Positions 13,181-23,480 of a stretch of 42,500 bases of DNA are shown one piece after another (the stretch's first letter is position 1; every line of letters starts with the position of its first letter). A program made the translations under genes and the position numbers. This DNA comes from Nemertoderma westbladi (Eukaryota; Xenacoelomorpha; Nemertodermatida; Nemertodermatidae), in NCBI GenBank assembly GCA_032718475.1, contig JAUCBJ010008124.1, forward strand, positions 1 to 42,500. Reading direction: 5' to 3'. The notes beneath the pieces are model-generated. The model made no database searches. It saw only the letters and a program-made list of their open reading frames with translations, and was not told the origin of the DNA.

Positions 13181-14193
13181 AGATACATTAGTGGGAGATT
13201 TCTAAATTGAGTGGAACAAATATTAATTGGCAATTTATTTGGTGTAACACCTTGTGGACTGCGGTAGTTAAATGAAAATACAAAACACAACTTACTGTAG
13301 GACAGAACTACATGTCCCATAAGCCATCATTTCTGTTTGAGTTTCATAAAGTAGGCCTACAGTATGTCCTCTAGTTAATTAAATGAAGCAAAGTGTTTTA
13401 TTGTAAGATCGCATCTGAGATTGACATTTTTTGTGACAATATGACACACATTTGCATTGTAATTGTTTCCCTATCCATACACAGTATCAGTATATGTACC
13501 TATGGTGGACTTTCGCCACTCACAATATAACCATTTAATTATTCATAAGGGGGCCATCCATGCCACAATATTTACTGTCACGACGCCATTAGTCAGACAA
13601 TGTAACTGACTGACTTTATTCCTGACCTGTTGGCCATTATTGTAATTAATCTAATGGGCTAAGGAGTAAATACAGTAACAGGGCACGCCCGTAAGGCCTA
13701 CATACAGCCAAAATACTGAAACAGGGCACGCCTGTAAGGCCTACATACAGCCAAAATACTGAAACAGGGCACGCAGTTTGGCCTATAAGAGGCTGCTACT
13801 GTTATGTATTAATGAGATATTGACTCTTAAAAGCTCACGGTAACCAAAGAACTGCGATTGACTACACACTGTAACATAGAGTGATGGACTGATTGGGAAT
13901 TAAGTCCTTAATGTGATTAATAATCACTTTGCAGTCTGCTCAACTTTTCAGCATATTATTAGAAAAAATTGTCATAAATGACTACACCTACAGTACTATA
14001 GGGCCTACCCTGTTATTTAGCGTGATAAACGTATAATCAGATGAATTCATCCCAAACCATTGGAATTCCATGATACTGTATATAAGGCCTAGATCCCTAT
14101 GTTGATATCAGTATCCATTGTAGCCAAGTCAGGTCAGGTCAGGTCCGCAGATCCTGCTACGACTATGGCAGAAATGTGGTACTACCTGTAGCT
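13181..14193. other. Mostly unique spacer upstream of the LINE
   Basis: About 1 kb without a convincing gene. It contains several AGGCCT-centred words (for example near 13355, 13695 and 14006), a short 43-bp tandem repeat annotated separately, and GTCAG microrepeats near 14130. The last ~50 bases probably belong to the LINE, because the frame before the 22-bp duplication reads into the endonuclease domain. Confidence 0.5.
13678..13792. repeat. 43-bp tandem repeat, 2.7 copies
   Basis: The unit beginning ACAGGGCACGCC and ending AAAATACTGAA occupies 13678-13720 and 13721-13763, with one substitution between the copies. A partial third copy follows to about 13792. Confidence 0.85.
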
Positions 14194-14237
14194 GTCAGCC
14201 CAGATGATAGTGGCCGTCAGCCCAGATGATAGTGGCA
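14194..14237. repeat. 22-bp tandem duplication breaking the LINE frame
   Basis: GTCAGCCCAGATGATAGTGG plus two bases occurs at 14194-14215 and again at 14216-14237. Upstream of the first copy a frame resembling endonuclease sequence reads in one phase; after the second copy the endonuclease continues in another. The duplication is therefore a 22-base frame-breaking mutation. Confidence 0.75.
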
Positions 14238-15261
14238 ATGGTGGTATTGGTCTATTGATGAATCCTACTGCCCATGCAGGATTGGACAAAATAAACCAAA
14301 TCTCTAACCGCATCATCCGTTGCCACTTCTCATGTTCTGGAAGACTGGCTAAGAAGTTTCCTAAGGTTGTCCTGATTGTGTGCTACTCTCCAACTCGAGT
14401 TGCCCCTGTAGAGGAGGTGGAAAATTTCTACCACAATCTACCAGCAGCTACTGATGGAGTGGATCAGCATGCATTCTTAACATTCCTGGGAGACTTTAAT
14501 GCAAGTCTGCATCAATCACCTACATCGCCCTGGGTCTATAGCAATAGAGATAACCGAAATTACGTCCATCTTCAGGATTTTATCTCTGGAAATGGATTGT
14601 TTTCGGCTGGAACCCAGTTTAAGAAGCAAACTGGAAGGCTATGGACTCATAGTGGACCCAGTGGTCACAAGTCCCAGATAGACCATATTATGTTTCGTAG
14701 GAAGTACAGGAGCTCTATACAAGACTGTAATGCATTTACACTACGACCCTTCTCCAGTGATCACCACCTTATTGTGGCCAAGGTAAGACTTAGTCTGCGT
14801 GCTAGCAGAACAACAAAATCTGCCTTGCCGCGGCATGACTGGTCCTCTCTGTTGCAACAGCCAAGTATGAGATCCAGCTTCACACTACAGCTGAGCAACA
14901 TGTATGAGGTTCTTGCCTCTGAGGCGGCAGATCACTGTGAGGGCTATATTGCCTTCATAGAAGCAGTTCAGTTAGCAGCTGCAGAAACAGTTCCTGTATA
15001 CCCTCGAAGCAGGAAACGGGCCCCCTGGACTGACAACAAAATCCAGAAGAGCCGAAATGATGACAGGGTATTGACTGATAACTTTATAGAAGTAAAAGTG
15101 TCTGAGTCTGTACTCCCAGATATTCCCATTGGCGATATCTCCTTTGCAGAAGTGAAGGCTGCTGCAAAGATCATTAAGACCAATCGTGCCAGTGGAGTAG
15201 ATGGTGTTCCCCCTGAGGTCTTTAAAATACCGGAGTGTTTAAAGCTCATCTATCCCATTAT
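14204..15261 (+). pseudogene. LINE endonuclease domain and start of reverse transcriptase
   Basis: About 350 codons. An endonuclease/exonuclease/phosphatase domain is recognisable by GGIGLL near the start, LGDFNAS near codon 100, SQIDHIMF near codon 160 and the terminal SDHHLIVAKV motif near codon 190. The Asp and His residues of these motifs are those used by APE-type LINE endonucleases to nick target DNA. After a linker comes the beginning of the reverse transcriptase (NRASGVDGVPPEVFK). The linker between KIQKSR and the RT is shorter than usual, suggesting an internal deletion. The frame ends where the 453-bp element begins at 15262. The N-terminal third of the endonuclease is missing, so this copy cannot be active. 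Confidence 0.85.
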
Positions 15262-15714
15262 GTAAAGATGATAAAAAAATAAAGTATTGAGGGTCTTTAG
15301 CTGGTTATATTATATTAGATAAAGATACAATAGTAAACGTTTTCGACCTACCGGTCTGCATCAGACTATGTACTGGCAACTAACAGGAAAAGGTAGGGGT
15401 CTATATATATATATATCTAAGTTTTAAAGGGGAATACCTGATAGGTGAATCCCAGAAAGGTTAACGTATATGTATGTACTGTATAACGTAAGGTAATTGT
15501 GATAGGGAAAGTACAGCGAGTTAGTTGTAAGCTGTCCATCTAAAGTACAAATATAGGGTTGCAGGTTGGGTTATAAGGTTGGGAGAAGTTGATAGGGACA
15601 TAATAGTTGATAGGGGATAATATAACCAGCTAAAGACCCTCAATACTTTATTTTTTTATCATCTTTACACTATGCTGCCGCTGGTGAATGCCTACCACTT
15701 CATCCGTTCGTTTA
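15262..15714 (-). mobile_element. 453-bp retroposed insertion with 52-bp inverted repeats, Penelope/retrozyme-like
   Basis: It interrupts the LINE precisely. CTATCCCATTAT lies at 15250-15261 and again at 15715-15726, a 12-base target duplication. The first 52 bases (15262-15313) are the exact reverse complement of 15617-15668. A further 46 bases (15669-15714) lie between the right inverted repeat and the target duplication, so the element is asymmetric and not a simple DNA-transposon MITE. Long variable target duplications and the internal hammerhead-like motif on the minus strand recall Penelope-like elements or animal retrozymes; that assignment is inference. It has no coding capacity. Confidence 0.75.
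15313..15372 (-). ncRNA. Hammerhead-ribozyme-like fold (degenerate)
   Basis: Read on the minus strand, 15364-15338 gives CTGATGCA, then GACC-GGTA-GGTC (a four-pair stem II), then GAAAACG. This closely resembles the hammerhead core CUGANGA-stem II-GAAA, but has C where A9 is expected or an extra base there. Downstream AC...GU could form a short stem III before an AUC cleavage triplet, and about six of eight stem I pairs can form. The core deviation suggests a degenerate or inactive ribozyme. It could be chance, but the order of elements is right. Confidence 0.35.
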
Positions 15715-17134
15715 CTATCCCATTATAGTAGACATGTACCGAACAACAAGAGTCCCACAAGAAATGAAAACAAATAAGTTGGTGCCAGTTCCCAAGAAGG
15801 GCAACCTAACACTCTATGGTTCTTTTCGGGGAATCTCATTGATCTTGATTGCTGCAAAGCTATACAATACGATTCTATTAAATCGCATCCGCGATCACAT
15901 TGAGAGACTGCTCCGTGGAAATCAGAATGGTTTCCGTAAAGGTCGTGGGACCATGGAGCCCATTTTGGCACTTATAAGGATAATTGAAGAGTTATCAAAA
16001 AAGAAAGACAGGCACCTGGCTGTTATCTTTGTTGACTTCTTCAAGGCCTCCCGCTCACGTATGTTCAGCATACTTTCATTATATGGGACTCCTGATGAAA
16101 TTATTGCAGCAATCAGATCAGTATACGATGGTTTGACAACATTTGTGTCTACTGTTGATGGTGACACAGAACCATTTGAAGTGTTATGGGGCGTCCTCCA
16201 GGGAGACACACTAGCACCATTCTTGTTCATAATTGTGGTTGACTATGTTCTACGCATGTCCTTAGATGATCATAATGATGATAGGGTAATGTTAACTCCA
16301 CCTACTGGCTCCAGAATTCGAGGAAATCTTGCCAAGTACCTAACTGATCTAGACTTTGCTTAAGACTTAGGAGTACTCTAAGAATCACTAGAGGGAGTCC
16401 AACGGCTCCTCAGCTCATTAGAACATGCTGCTTCTAGTGTTGGTCTTTTTATTAACTCCAGAAAGACCAAAATTTTGACAGTTAACTTTGAAAGTTCTCA
16501 GCAAGTCTCTGATCGGATGAGCATAAGCTCAAAGGATGGTATGCTTGAGCATGTGGACGACTTCTGTTACCTGGGATCATGGATCCGGAAGTCAGGTGAG
16601 GACATTCGAATAGGTAAGGGAATGGCATGGGCAGCCTTGAATAGGCTTTCCAGGATTTGGAAGTCACCGATAATTAATCGGAAACTTAAGGTCCATTTAA
16701 TTTGAGATGCAGTAGTTCCAGTACTCCTCTATGGGAGTCCATGCTGGGCTCTAACTGCTGAGGACACCAAATCTCTGGACGGCACATTCACAAGAATGCT
16801 ACGCCGGGCTCATTGTGTCAAGTACAATGCACACATCTCCAACCAGACACTATATAACATTGGAGGTGTCTCATTGGTTCCCCCAAGCTTGACACTAGAA
16901 CAAAATCGCCTCCGCTTTGCAGGACATTGCTTTTGCCGTGAGGACCAGCCAGTGCATAATCTTGTACTTTGGCAGCCTCATGGAGTGAATAAGTATGGTG
17001 GACAGCCCATGACTTTCTTGAGACGCATCTTAAAGGACACTGGCCTTGAAGATGCGGATGATCTAGCAAATGTCATGGGTGATAGGGCGTTGTGGCGGCG
17101 CAATTTTGTCGACAAGCCGGCACAGCATTCTTAA
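15715..17134 (+). pseudogene. LINE reverse transcriptase, C-terminal part, three in-frame stops
   Basis: Continues the endonuclease frame after the inserted element. Recognisable RT blocks are PVPKKGNLT and FRGISL (15790-15850), NQNGFRKGRGT, FVDFFKA followed by a probable short deletion, and LQGDTLAPFLF (about 16200). The catalytic box, normally YADD, reads YLTD near 16335-16350, so polymerase activity is lost. In-frame stops are TAA at 16361, TAA at 16379 and TGA at 16703. The post-RT domain continues in the same frame to 17134 (LRFAGH, GDRALWRRNF). All damage after the insertion is nonsense or missense, with no frameshift. Confidence 0.85.
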
Positions 17135-17452
17135 AAATGCAGCTGCAATGCAGCATGCCGATACTAGTAGTCATCCCAGTAGAGCCCGATAAGCACCAGT
17201 AGCCTATTCATTATATATTTGATAAAGATTGGGTTGGTTTTAGCCCCGTGGGGGTTTGGGGGGCAGCCCCCAACCTAAGAAGCGGGGGTTTGGGGGCTGC
17301 AGCCCCTAATTAAAAGAAAAACAAACAAAATTTGACTAAAAAAATGTTTCTTTTATAATTTGAAAAAACTTGACTAGATACAACTTGTCCTGTAACCATC
17401 TTTAACTTTTGTTTATTGCTTTGGTGCACCCAGATTAATTTTAACACTTTAA
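17135..17452. other. LINE 3' flank with G-rich inverted motifs
   Basis: Short presumed 3' untranslated tail of the LINE, then at about 17240-17310 two copies of GGGGGTTTGGGGG followed by GCAGCCCC-type complements, which can fold into G/C hairpins or form quadruplexes. The rest is A-rich with no gene visible. Confidence 0.5.
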
Positions 17453-17775
17453 CTGGGGGGGAGGGGAAGTGTCCGCGGGGGAAGTGTCCGGGGGAGAAGT
17501 GTCCGGGGGAAGTGTCCTACTTGGGCGGGTGGAAAGTGTCCGGGGCGGAACTGTCCGGGGGGGAGTGTCCTACTTGGGCGGGGGGGGGGGAGTGTCCGGG
17601 GGGAATTGTCCGTGGGGAAAGTGTCCGGGGGGAATTGTCCGGGGGGAAGTGTCCTACTTGGGCGGGTGGAAAGTGTCCGGGGCGGAACTGTCCGGGGGGG
17701 AGTGTCCTACTTGGGCGGGGGGGGGGGGAGTGTCCGGGGGGGAACTGTCCGGGGGGGGGGGAAGTTTCCTAGATC
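17453..17775. repeat. G-rich minisatellite of GGGGGAAGTGTCC units
   Basis: Short units of G-run plus AAGTGTCC, GAATTGTCC or GAACTGTCC, punctuated by TCCTACTTGGGCGGG. The block containing TCCTACTTGGGCGGGTGGAA repeats at about 17515 and 17652 (137-base offset). G runs up to about 12 bases occur throughout on the plus strand, so the array is a strong G-quadruplex candidate. The three overlapping open frames are glycine/cysteine/valine-rich by-products of the repeat. Confidence 0.9.
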
Positions 17776-17829
17776 CCCCAGCCCATTCTGCCGTTGTTGC
17801 TTATGAATGAGTTTCTGTAGTATGTTCAG

Positions 17830-18075
17830 ATGCTTTCACTCTGTGTCCAGGAAGACGGGAGTTGAGTTGGAGTTGAGTGTGGGTGGAGTGATTGACAAGT
17901 TGTAGGAAGTTGTTTGAAGCTGTCTGAGTTTGTTAAAAGCTGTCTGAATTTGTTTGAAGTTGTTGGACTGTTGGAGTTTGTCTGTAAGTGTTTGAAACTG
18001 TTGGATCCGATCAGTTCAGATCGGATCCGATTGCACTCTGTTGGTGCTCACCAACAAGGTGCCATCGGATTCGAC
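17830..18075. repeat. Dispersed palindrome-bearing repeat, copy 2
   Basis: Contains GTTTGAAGCTGTCTGA-type short repeats, then GGATCCGATC-AGTTCA-GATCGGATCC (18003-18028), a palindrome pair whose arms are fused without a spacer in copy 1. It ends in a 26-base imperfect inverted repeat, 18021-18046 against 18049-18074 (22 of 26 paired, two-base loop), centred on TTGGTGCTCACCAA. It looks like a terminal repeat or a head-to-head junction of two element ends. No coding capacity. Confidence 0.55.
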
Positions 18076-18330
18076 TGTAGAACGTAAATGCAATTCTCGA
18101 TATTACAGCGGATAGACATAGACACATTAGTTTAGTGCGGTGTGTATTAGTTACTGTAGGGCGGCTGGGTAACTAATTAGGTGGACCCACTACTGGGACT
18201 ACGTCAGGAGGCTGAATAGAGTTCACCCAACCGTGGCGAACGCGATACATAACGGTTACGCTTCAATAGGTTTCCTATGGCCTTGGGTACTAATTCTGTA
18301 CAAAATATAATATGTATTATCTGTTGCAAT

Positions 18331-21300
18331 GCTGCCACTACGGTAGTATTAGGCACAATTCGACTTATTTTCTTCTGTCACTACTCTGACCTATTTTCTT
18401 CTGCCACAACTCGACCCATTTTCTTCTGCCACTACTGTAGTATTAGGTACAATTCGACCCATTTTCTTCTGCTACAACTCGACCCATTTTCTTCTGCCAC
18501 TACTCTAGTATTAGGCACAATTCGACCCATTTTCTTCAGCCACTACTCTGACCTATTTTCTTCTGCCACTACTGTATAGTATTAGGCACAATTCGACCCA
18601 TTTTCTTCTGCCACAACTCGAACCATTTTCTTCTGCCACTACTGTAGTATTAGGCACAATTCGACCTATTTTCTTCTGCCACAACTCTGACCTATTTTCT
18701 TCTGCCACTACGGTAGTATTAGGCACAATTCGACCTATTTTCTTCTGCCACTACTCTGACCTATTTTCTTCTGCCACTACGGTAGTATTAGGCACAATTC
18801 GACCTATTTTCTTCTGCCACTACTGTATAGTATTAGGCACAATTCGACCCATTTTATTCTGCCACTACTGTAGTATTAGGCACAATTCGACCTATTTTCT
18901 TCTGCCACTACTGTATAGTATTAGGCACAATTCGACCCATTTTATTCTGCCACTACTGTAGTATTAGGCACAATTCGACCTATTTTCTTCTGCCACTACT
19001 GTATAGTATTAGGTACAATTCGACCCATTTTATTCTGTCACTACTGTAGTATTAGGCACAATTCGACCCATTTTCTTCTGCCACTACTCGACCTATTTTA
19101 TTCTGCCACTACTGTAGTATTAGGCACAATTCGACCCATTTTCTTCTGCCACTACTCGACCTATTTTATTCTGCCACTACTGTAGTATTAGGCACAATTC
19201 GACCGATTTTCTTCTGCCACAACTCGACCCATTTTCTTCTGCCACTACTGTAGTATTAGGCACAATTCGACCTATTTTTCTTCTGCCACAACTCGACCCA
19301 TTTTCTTCTGCCACTACTGTAGTATTAGGCACAATTCAACCCATTTTCTTCTGCCACTACTGTAGTATTAGGCACAATTCGACCTATTTTCTTCTGCCAC
19401 AACTCTACCCATTTTCTTCTGCCACTACTGTAGTATTAGGCACAATTCGACCCATTTTCTTCTGCCACTACTGTAGTATTAGGCACAATTCGACCCATTT
19501 TCTTCTGCCACTACGGTAGTATTAGGCACAATTCGACCTATTTTCTTCTGCCACAACTGTATAGTATTAGGCACAATTCGACCCATTTTATTCTGCCACT
19601 ACTGTAGTATTAGGCACAATTCGACCCATTTTCTTCTGCCACTACTCGACTTATTTTATTCTGCCACTACTGTATAGTATTAGGCACAATTCGACCCATT
19701 TTCTTCTGCCACTACTCGACCTATTTTCTTCTGCCACTACGGTAGTATTAGGCACAATTCGACCCATTTTCTTCTGCCACTACTGTATAGTATTAGGCAC
19801 AATTCGACCCATTTTATTCTGCCACTACTGTAGTATTAGGCACAATTCGACCTATTTTCTTCTGCCACAACTCTGACCTATTTTCTTCTGCCACTACGGT
19901 AGTATTAGGCACAATTCGACCTATTTTCTTCTGCCACTACTGTATAGTATTAGGCACAATTCGACCCATTTTATTCTGCCACTACTGTAGTATTAGGCAC
20001 AATTCGAACCATTTTCTTCTGCCACAACTCTACCCATTTTCTTCTGCCACTACTGTAGTATTAGGCACAATTCAACCTATTTTCTTCTGCCACTACTGTA
20101 GTATTAGGCACAATTCGACCTATTTTCTTCTGCCACAACTCGACCCATTTTCTTCTGCCATTACTGTAGTATTAGGCACAATTCGACCTATTTTTTTCTG
20201 CCACAACTCGACCCATTTTCTTCTGCCACTACTGTAGTATTAGGCACAATTTGACCTATTTTCTTCTGCCACAACTCGACCCATTTTCTTCTGCAACTAC
20301 TGTAGTATTAGGCACAATTCGACCCATTTTCTTCTGCCACAACTCGACCCATTTTCTTCTGCCACTGCTGTAGTATTAGGCACAATTCGACCTATTTTCT
20401 TCTGCCACAACTCGACCTATTTTCTTCTGCCACTACTGTAGTATTAGGCACAATTCGGCCCATTTTCTTCTGCCACTACTGTATAGTATTAGGCACAATT
20501 CAACCCATTTTCTTCTGCCACTACTGTAGTATTAGGCACAATTCGACCCATTTTCTTCTGCCACAACTCGACCCATTTTCTTCTGCCACTACTGTAGTAT
20601 TAGGCACAATTCGACCCATTTTCTTCTGCCACAACTCGACCCATTTTCTTCTGCCACTACTGTATAGTATTAGGTACAACTCGACCCATTTTCTTCTGCC
20701 ACTACTGTAGTATTAGGCACAACTCGACCCATTTTCTTCTGCCACTACTGTAGTATTAGGCACAATTCGACCTATTTTCTTCTGCCACTACTGTATAGTA
20801 TTAGGCACAATTCGACCCATTTTATTCTGCCACTACTGTAGTATTAGGCACAATTCGACCTATTTTCTTCTGCCACTACTGTATAGTATTAGGTACAATT
20901 CGACCCATTTTATTCTGTCACTACTGTAGTATTAGGCACAATTCGACCCATTTTCTTCTGCCACTACTCGACCTATTTTATTCTGCCACTACTGTAGTAT
21001 TAGGCACAATTCGACCCATTTTCTTCTGCCACTACTCGACCTATTTTATTCTGCCACTACTGTAGTATTAGGCACAATTCGACCCATTTTCTTCTGCCAC
21101 TACTGTATAGTATTAGGCACAATTCGACCCATTTTATTCTGCCACTACTGTAGTATTAGGCACAATTCGACCTATTTTCTTCTGCCACAACTCTGACCTA
21201 TTTTCTTCTGCCACTACGGTAGTATTAGGCACAATTCGACCTATTTTCTTCTGCCACTACTGTATAGTATTAGGCACAATTCGACCCATTTTATTCTGCC

Positions 21301-22230
21301 ACTACTGTAGTATTAGGCACAATTCGAACCATTTTCTTCTGCCACAACTCTACCCATTTTCTTCTGCCACTACTGTAGTATTAGGCACAATTCAACCTAT
21401 TTTCTTCTGCCACTACTGTAGTATTAGGCACAATTCGACCTATTTTCTTCTGCCACAACTCGACCCATTTTCTTCTGCCATTACTGTAGTATTAGGCACA
21501 ATTCGACCTATTTTTTTCTGCCACAACTCGACCCATTTTCTTCTGCCACTACTGTAGTATTAGGCACAATTTGACCTATTTTCTTCTGCCACAACTCGAC
21601 CCATTTTCTTCTGCAACTACTGTAGTATTAGGCACAATTCGACCCATTTTCTTCTGCCACAACTCGACCCATTTTCTTCTGCCACTGCTGTAGTATTAGG
21701 CACAATTCGACCTATTTTCTTCTGCCACAACTCGACCTATTTTCTTCTGCCACTACTGTAGTATTAGGCACAATTCGGCCCATTTTCTTCTGCCACTACT
21801 GTATAGTATTAGGCACAATTCAACCCATTTTCTTCTGCCACTACTGTAGTATTAGGCACAATTCGACCCATTTTCTTCTGCCACAACTCGACCCATTTTC
21901 TTCTGCCACTACTGTAGTATTAGGCACAATTCGACCCATTTTCTTCTGCCACAACTCGACCCATTTTCTTCTGCCACTACTGTATAGTATTAGGTACAAC
22001 TCGACCCATTTTCTTCTGCCACTACTGTAGTATTAGGCACAACTCGACCCATTTTCTTCTGCCACTACTGTAGTATTAGGCACAATTCGACCTATTTTCT
22101 TCTGCCACAACTCGACCCATTTTCTTCTGCCACTACTGTAGTATTAGGCACAATTCGACCCATTTTCTTCTGCCACTACTGTAGTATTAGGCACAATTCG
22201 GCCCTATTTCTTCTGCCACAACTCGACCCA
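18331..22230. repeat. Pyrimidine-rich complex minisatellite
   Basis: About 3.9 kb built from two alternating modules: a CTACTGTAGTATTAGGCACA module and a CGACCCATTTTCTTCTGCCA module, the second used once or twice per cycle. Variants include GTATAG for GTAG, CTATTTT for CCATTTT and TTATTCTG for TTCTTCTG. Units are about 40-75 bases. There is no long open frame except a meaningless 100-codon one at its start. Confidence 0.95.
19680..22107. repeat. 1,320-bp tandem duplication inside the complex minisatellite
   Basis: Sequence from about 19680 to 20787 recurs at 21000 to 22107. I found only two mismatches near the left edge and none in the lines compared between 19742 and 20787, including rare markers (CTGCAACTAC, TATTTTTTTCTG, CACTGCTGTAG). 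A second block, about 18900-19195, recurs at 20780-21075 (offset 1,880). The near identity implies recent block duplication or an assembly duplication. Confidence 0.9.
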
Positions 22231-22331
22231 TCAAAAATCAAAAATATTGTGGAAAGATTTGTGAACAATATTAATATTAATTTTCCTTTTCATGTTTACT
22301 GTTTGTTGTTTTCATGTAACATTGAGACCTG

Positions 22332-23247
22332 GAGACCTGGAACACCAAGGCCACCAAAGCCGCAGAGACCTGGAACACCAAGGCCACCAAAGCCGCAGAG
22401 ACTTGGAACACAAAGGCCACCAAAGCCGCAAGACCTGGAACACCAAGGCCACCAAAGCCGCAGAGACCTGGAACACCAAGGCCACCAAAGCCGCAGAGAC
22501 CTGGAACACCAAGGCCACCATAGCCGCAGAGACCAGGAACACCAAGGCCACCAAGGCCGCAGAGACCTGGAACACCAAGGCCACCAAAGCCGCAGAGGCC
22601 TGGTACACCAAGGCCACCAAAGCCGCAGAGACCAGGAACACCGAGGCCACCAAAGCCGCAGAGACCAGCAACACCGAGGCCACTAAAGCCGCAGAGACCT
22701 GGAACACCAAGGCCACCAAAGCCGCAGAGACCTGGAACACCAAGGCCACCAAAGCCGCAGAGACCTGGAACACCAAGGCCACCAAAGCCGCAGAGACCTG
22801 GAACACCAAGGCCACCAAAGCCGCAGAGGCCTGGTACACCAAGGCCACCAAAGCCGCAGAGACCAGGAACACCGAGGCCACCAAAGCCGCAGAGACCAGG
22901 AACACCGAGGCCACTAAAGCCGCAGAGACCTGGTACACCAAGGCCACCAAAGCCGCAGAGACCAGGAACACCGAGGCCACCAAGGCCGCAGAGACCTGGA
23001 ACACCAAGGCCACCAAAGCTGCAGAGGCCTGGTACACCAAGGCCACCAAAGCCGCAGAGACCAGGAACACCGAGGCCACCAAAGCCGCAGAGACCAGGAA
23101 CACCGAGGCCACTAAAGCAGCAGAGACCTGGAACACCAAGAGCACCAAAGCCGCAGAGACCAGGAACACCGAGGCCACCAAGGCCGCAGAGACCTGGAAC
23201 ACCAAGGCCACCAAAGCCGCAGAGGCCTGGAACACCAAGGCCACCAA
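22332..23247. repeat. 33-bp minisatellite, left half (about 28 units)
   Basis: The unit is GAGACCTGGAACACCAAGGC followed by CACCAAAGCCGCA. Variants are GAGGCCTGGTAC, GAGACCAGGAACACCGAGG and ACTAAAGC. One base is lost near 22425. The unit is stop-free in all six frames, so long frames reading ETWNTKATKAA, PRPPKPQRPGT or VFQVSAALVAL are all unavoidable and not evidence for a collagen-like or other protein. The array is interrupted at ACCAA (23243-23247) by the Copia element and resumes at 40687. Confidence 0.97.
23243..23247. repeat. Copia target-site duplication, left copy
   Basis: ACCAA immediately precedes the TGTTA start of the 5' LTR and recurs at 40687-40691 right after the TAACA end of the split 3' LTR. 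Keeping one copy restores the uninterrupted 33-bp satellite unit. Confidence 0.9.
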
Positions 23248-23457
23248 TGTTAGATTAGGCCTAAGGCCTAGTAGGCTACCGGACTAACTGATACATAGAT
23301 TTAACCGGTACTTGGTGTTGGTAGAATATATTAACATATATTATAACATAATAACATATATTATATACCGGTACTTTATAGTCTGGGCATGGAGCCTAAT
23401 ATAGAAGTTATTTGATTATAAACAAACTTATATTTTGCCAAATACTAATCATTAACA
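23248..23457 (+). repeat. Copia 5' LTR (210 bp)
   Basis: Starts TGTTAGATTAGG and ends TAATCATTAACA, giving inverted TGTTA/TAACA termini. Two bases separate it from the primer-binding site. The internal region is very AT-rich with TATATTA repeats, which probably contain the promoter, though I cannot place a transcription start. It differs from the 3' LTR only at base 6 (G here, A at 28020). Confidence 0.93.
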
Positions 23458-23459
23458 TT

Positions 23460-23470
23460 TGGTAGCAGAG
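23460..23470 (+). promoter_or_regulatory. Copia primer-binding site, initiator-Met tRNA type
   Basis: TGGTAGCAGAG lies two bases after the 5' LTR and is complementary to the CUCUGCUACCA 3' end of animal initiator methionine tRNA, the usual minus-strand primer of many LTR retrotransposons. Confidence 0.88.
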
Positions 23471-23480
23471 CGTGGTTGAA

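Larger units (their letters stand above)
14194..17134 (+). mobile_element. Non-LTR retrotransposon (LINE), 5'-truncated and dead
   Basis: A partial LINE encoding an apurinic-like endonuclease followed by a reverse transcriptase, both in one reading frame (starts congruent with 14204). It lacks the 5' part of the endonuclease and any ORF1. It is interrupted by a 453-bp element at 15262-15714; because insertion plus target duplication is 465 bases, the phase is kept. Coding is lost through a 22-bp duplication, three in-frame stops and a degenerated catalytic motif. The C-terminal segment has the LRFAGH...GDRALWR pattern common in RTE/Bov-B-like and related LINEs; I do not assign a clade firmly. 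Confidence 0.85.

Noticed and set aside
11211-13320. Minus-strand frames of 651 and 675 codons with 10-residue repeats
   Set aside because: The 30-bp unit is stop-free in four of six frames, so openness is expected by chance of the unit; no domain at either end.
10766-18075. One large composite transposon bounded by the two palindromic repeats
   Set aside because: The end sequences are in the same orientation on the right, no target duplication was found, and the content between is unrelated repeats.
18277-18579. 100-codon frame at the start of the pyrimidine-rich array
   Set aside because: It is made of array units and has no protein features.
22292-23287. Proline-rich or collagen-like repeat protein
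   Set aside because: The 33-bp unit is open in all six frames and the array is interrupted mid-unit by Copia; no start, signal peptide or non-repeat domain.
23248-23424. A 177-bp Copia LTR ending at ATAAACA
   Set aside because: The match resumes after the BEL element at 40653-40686, and the primer-binding site lies two bases after TAACA at 23457, giving a 210-bp LTR.
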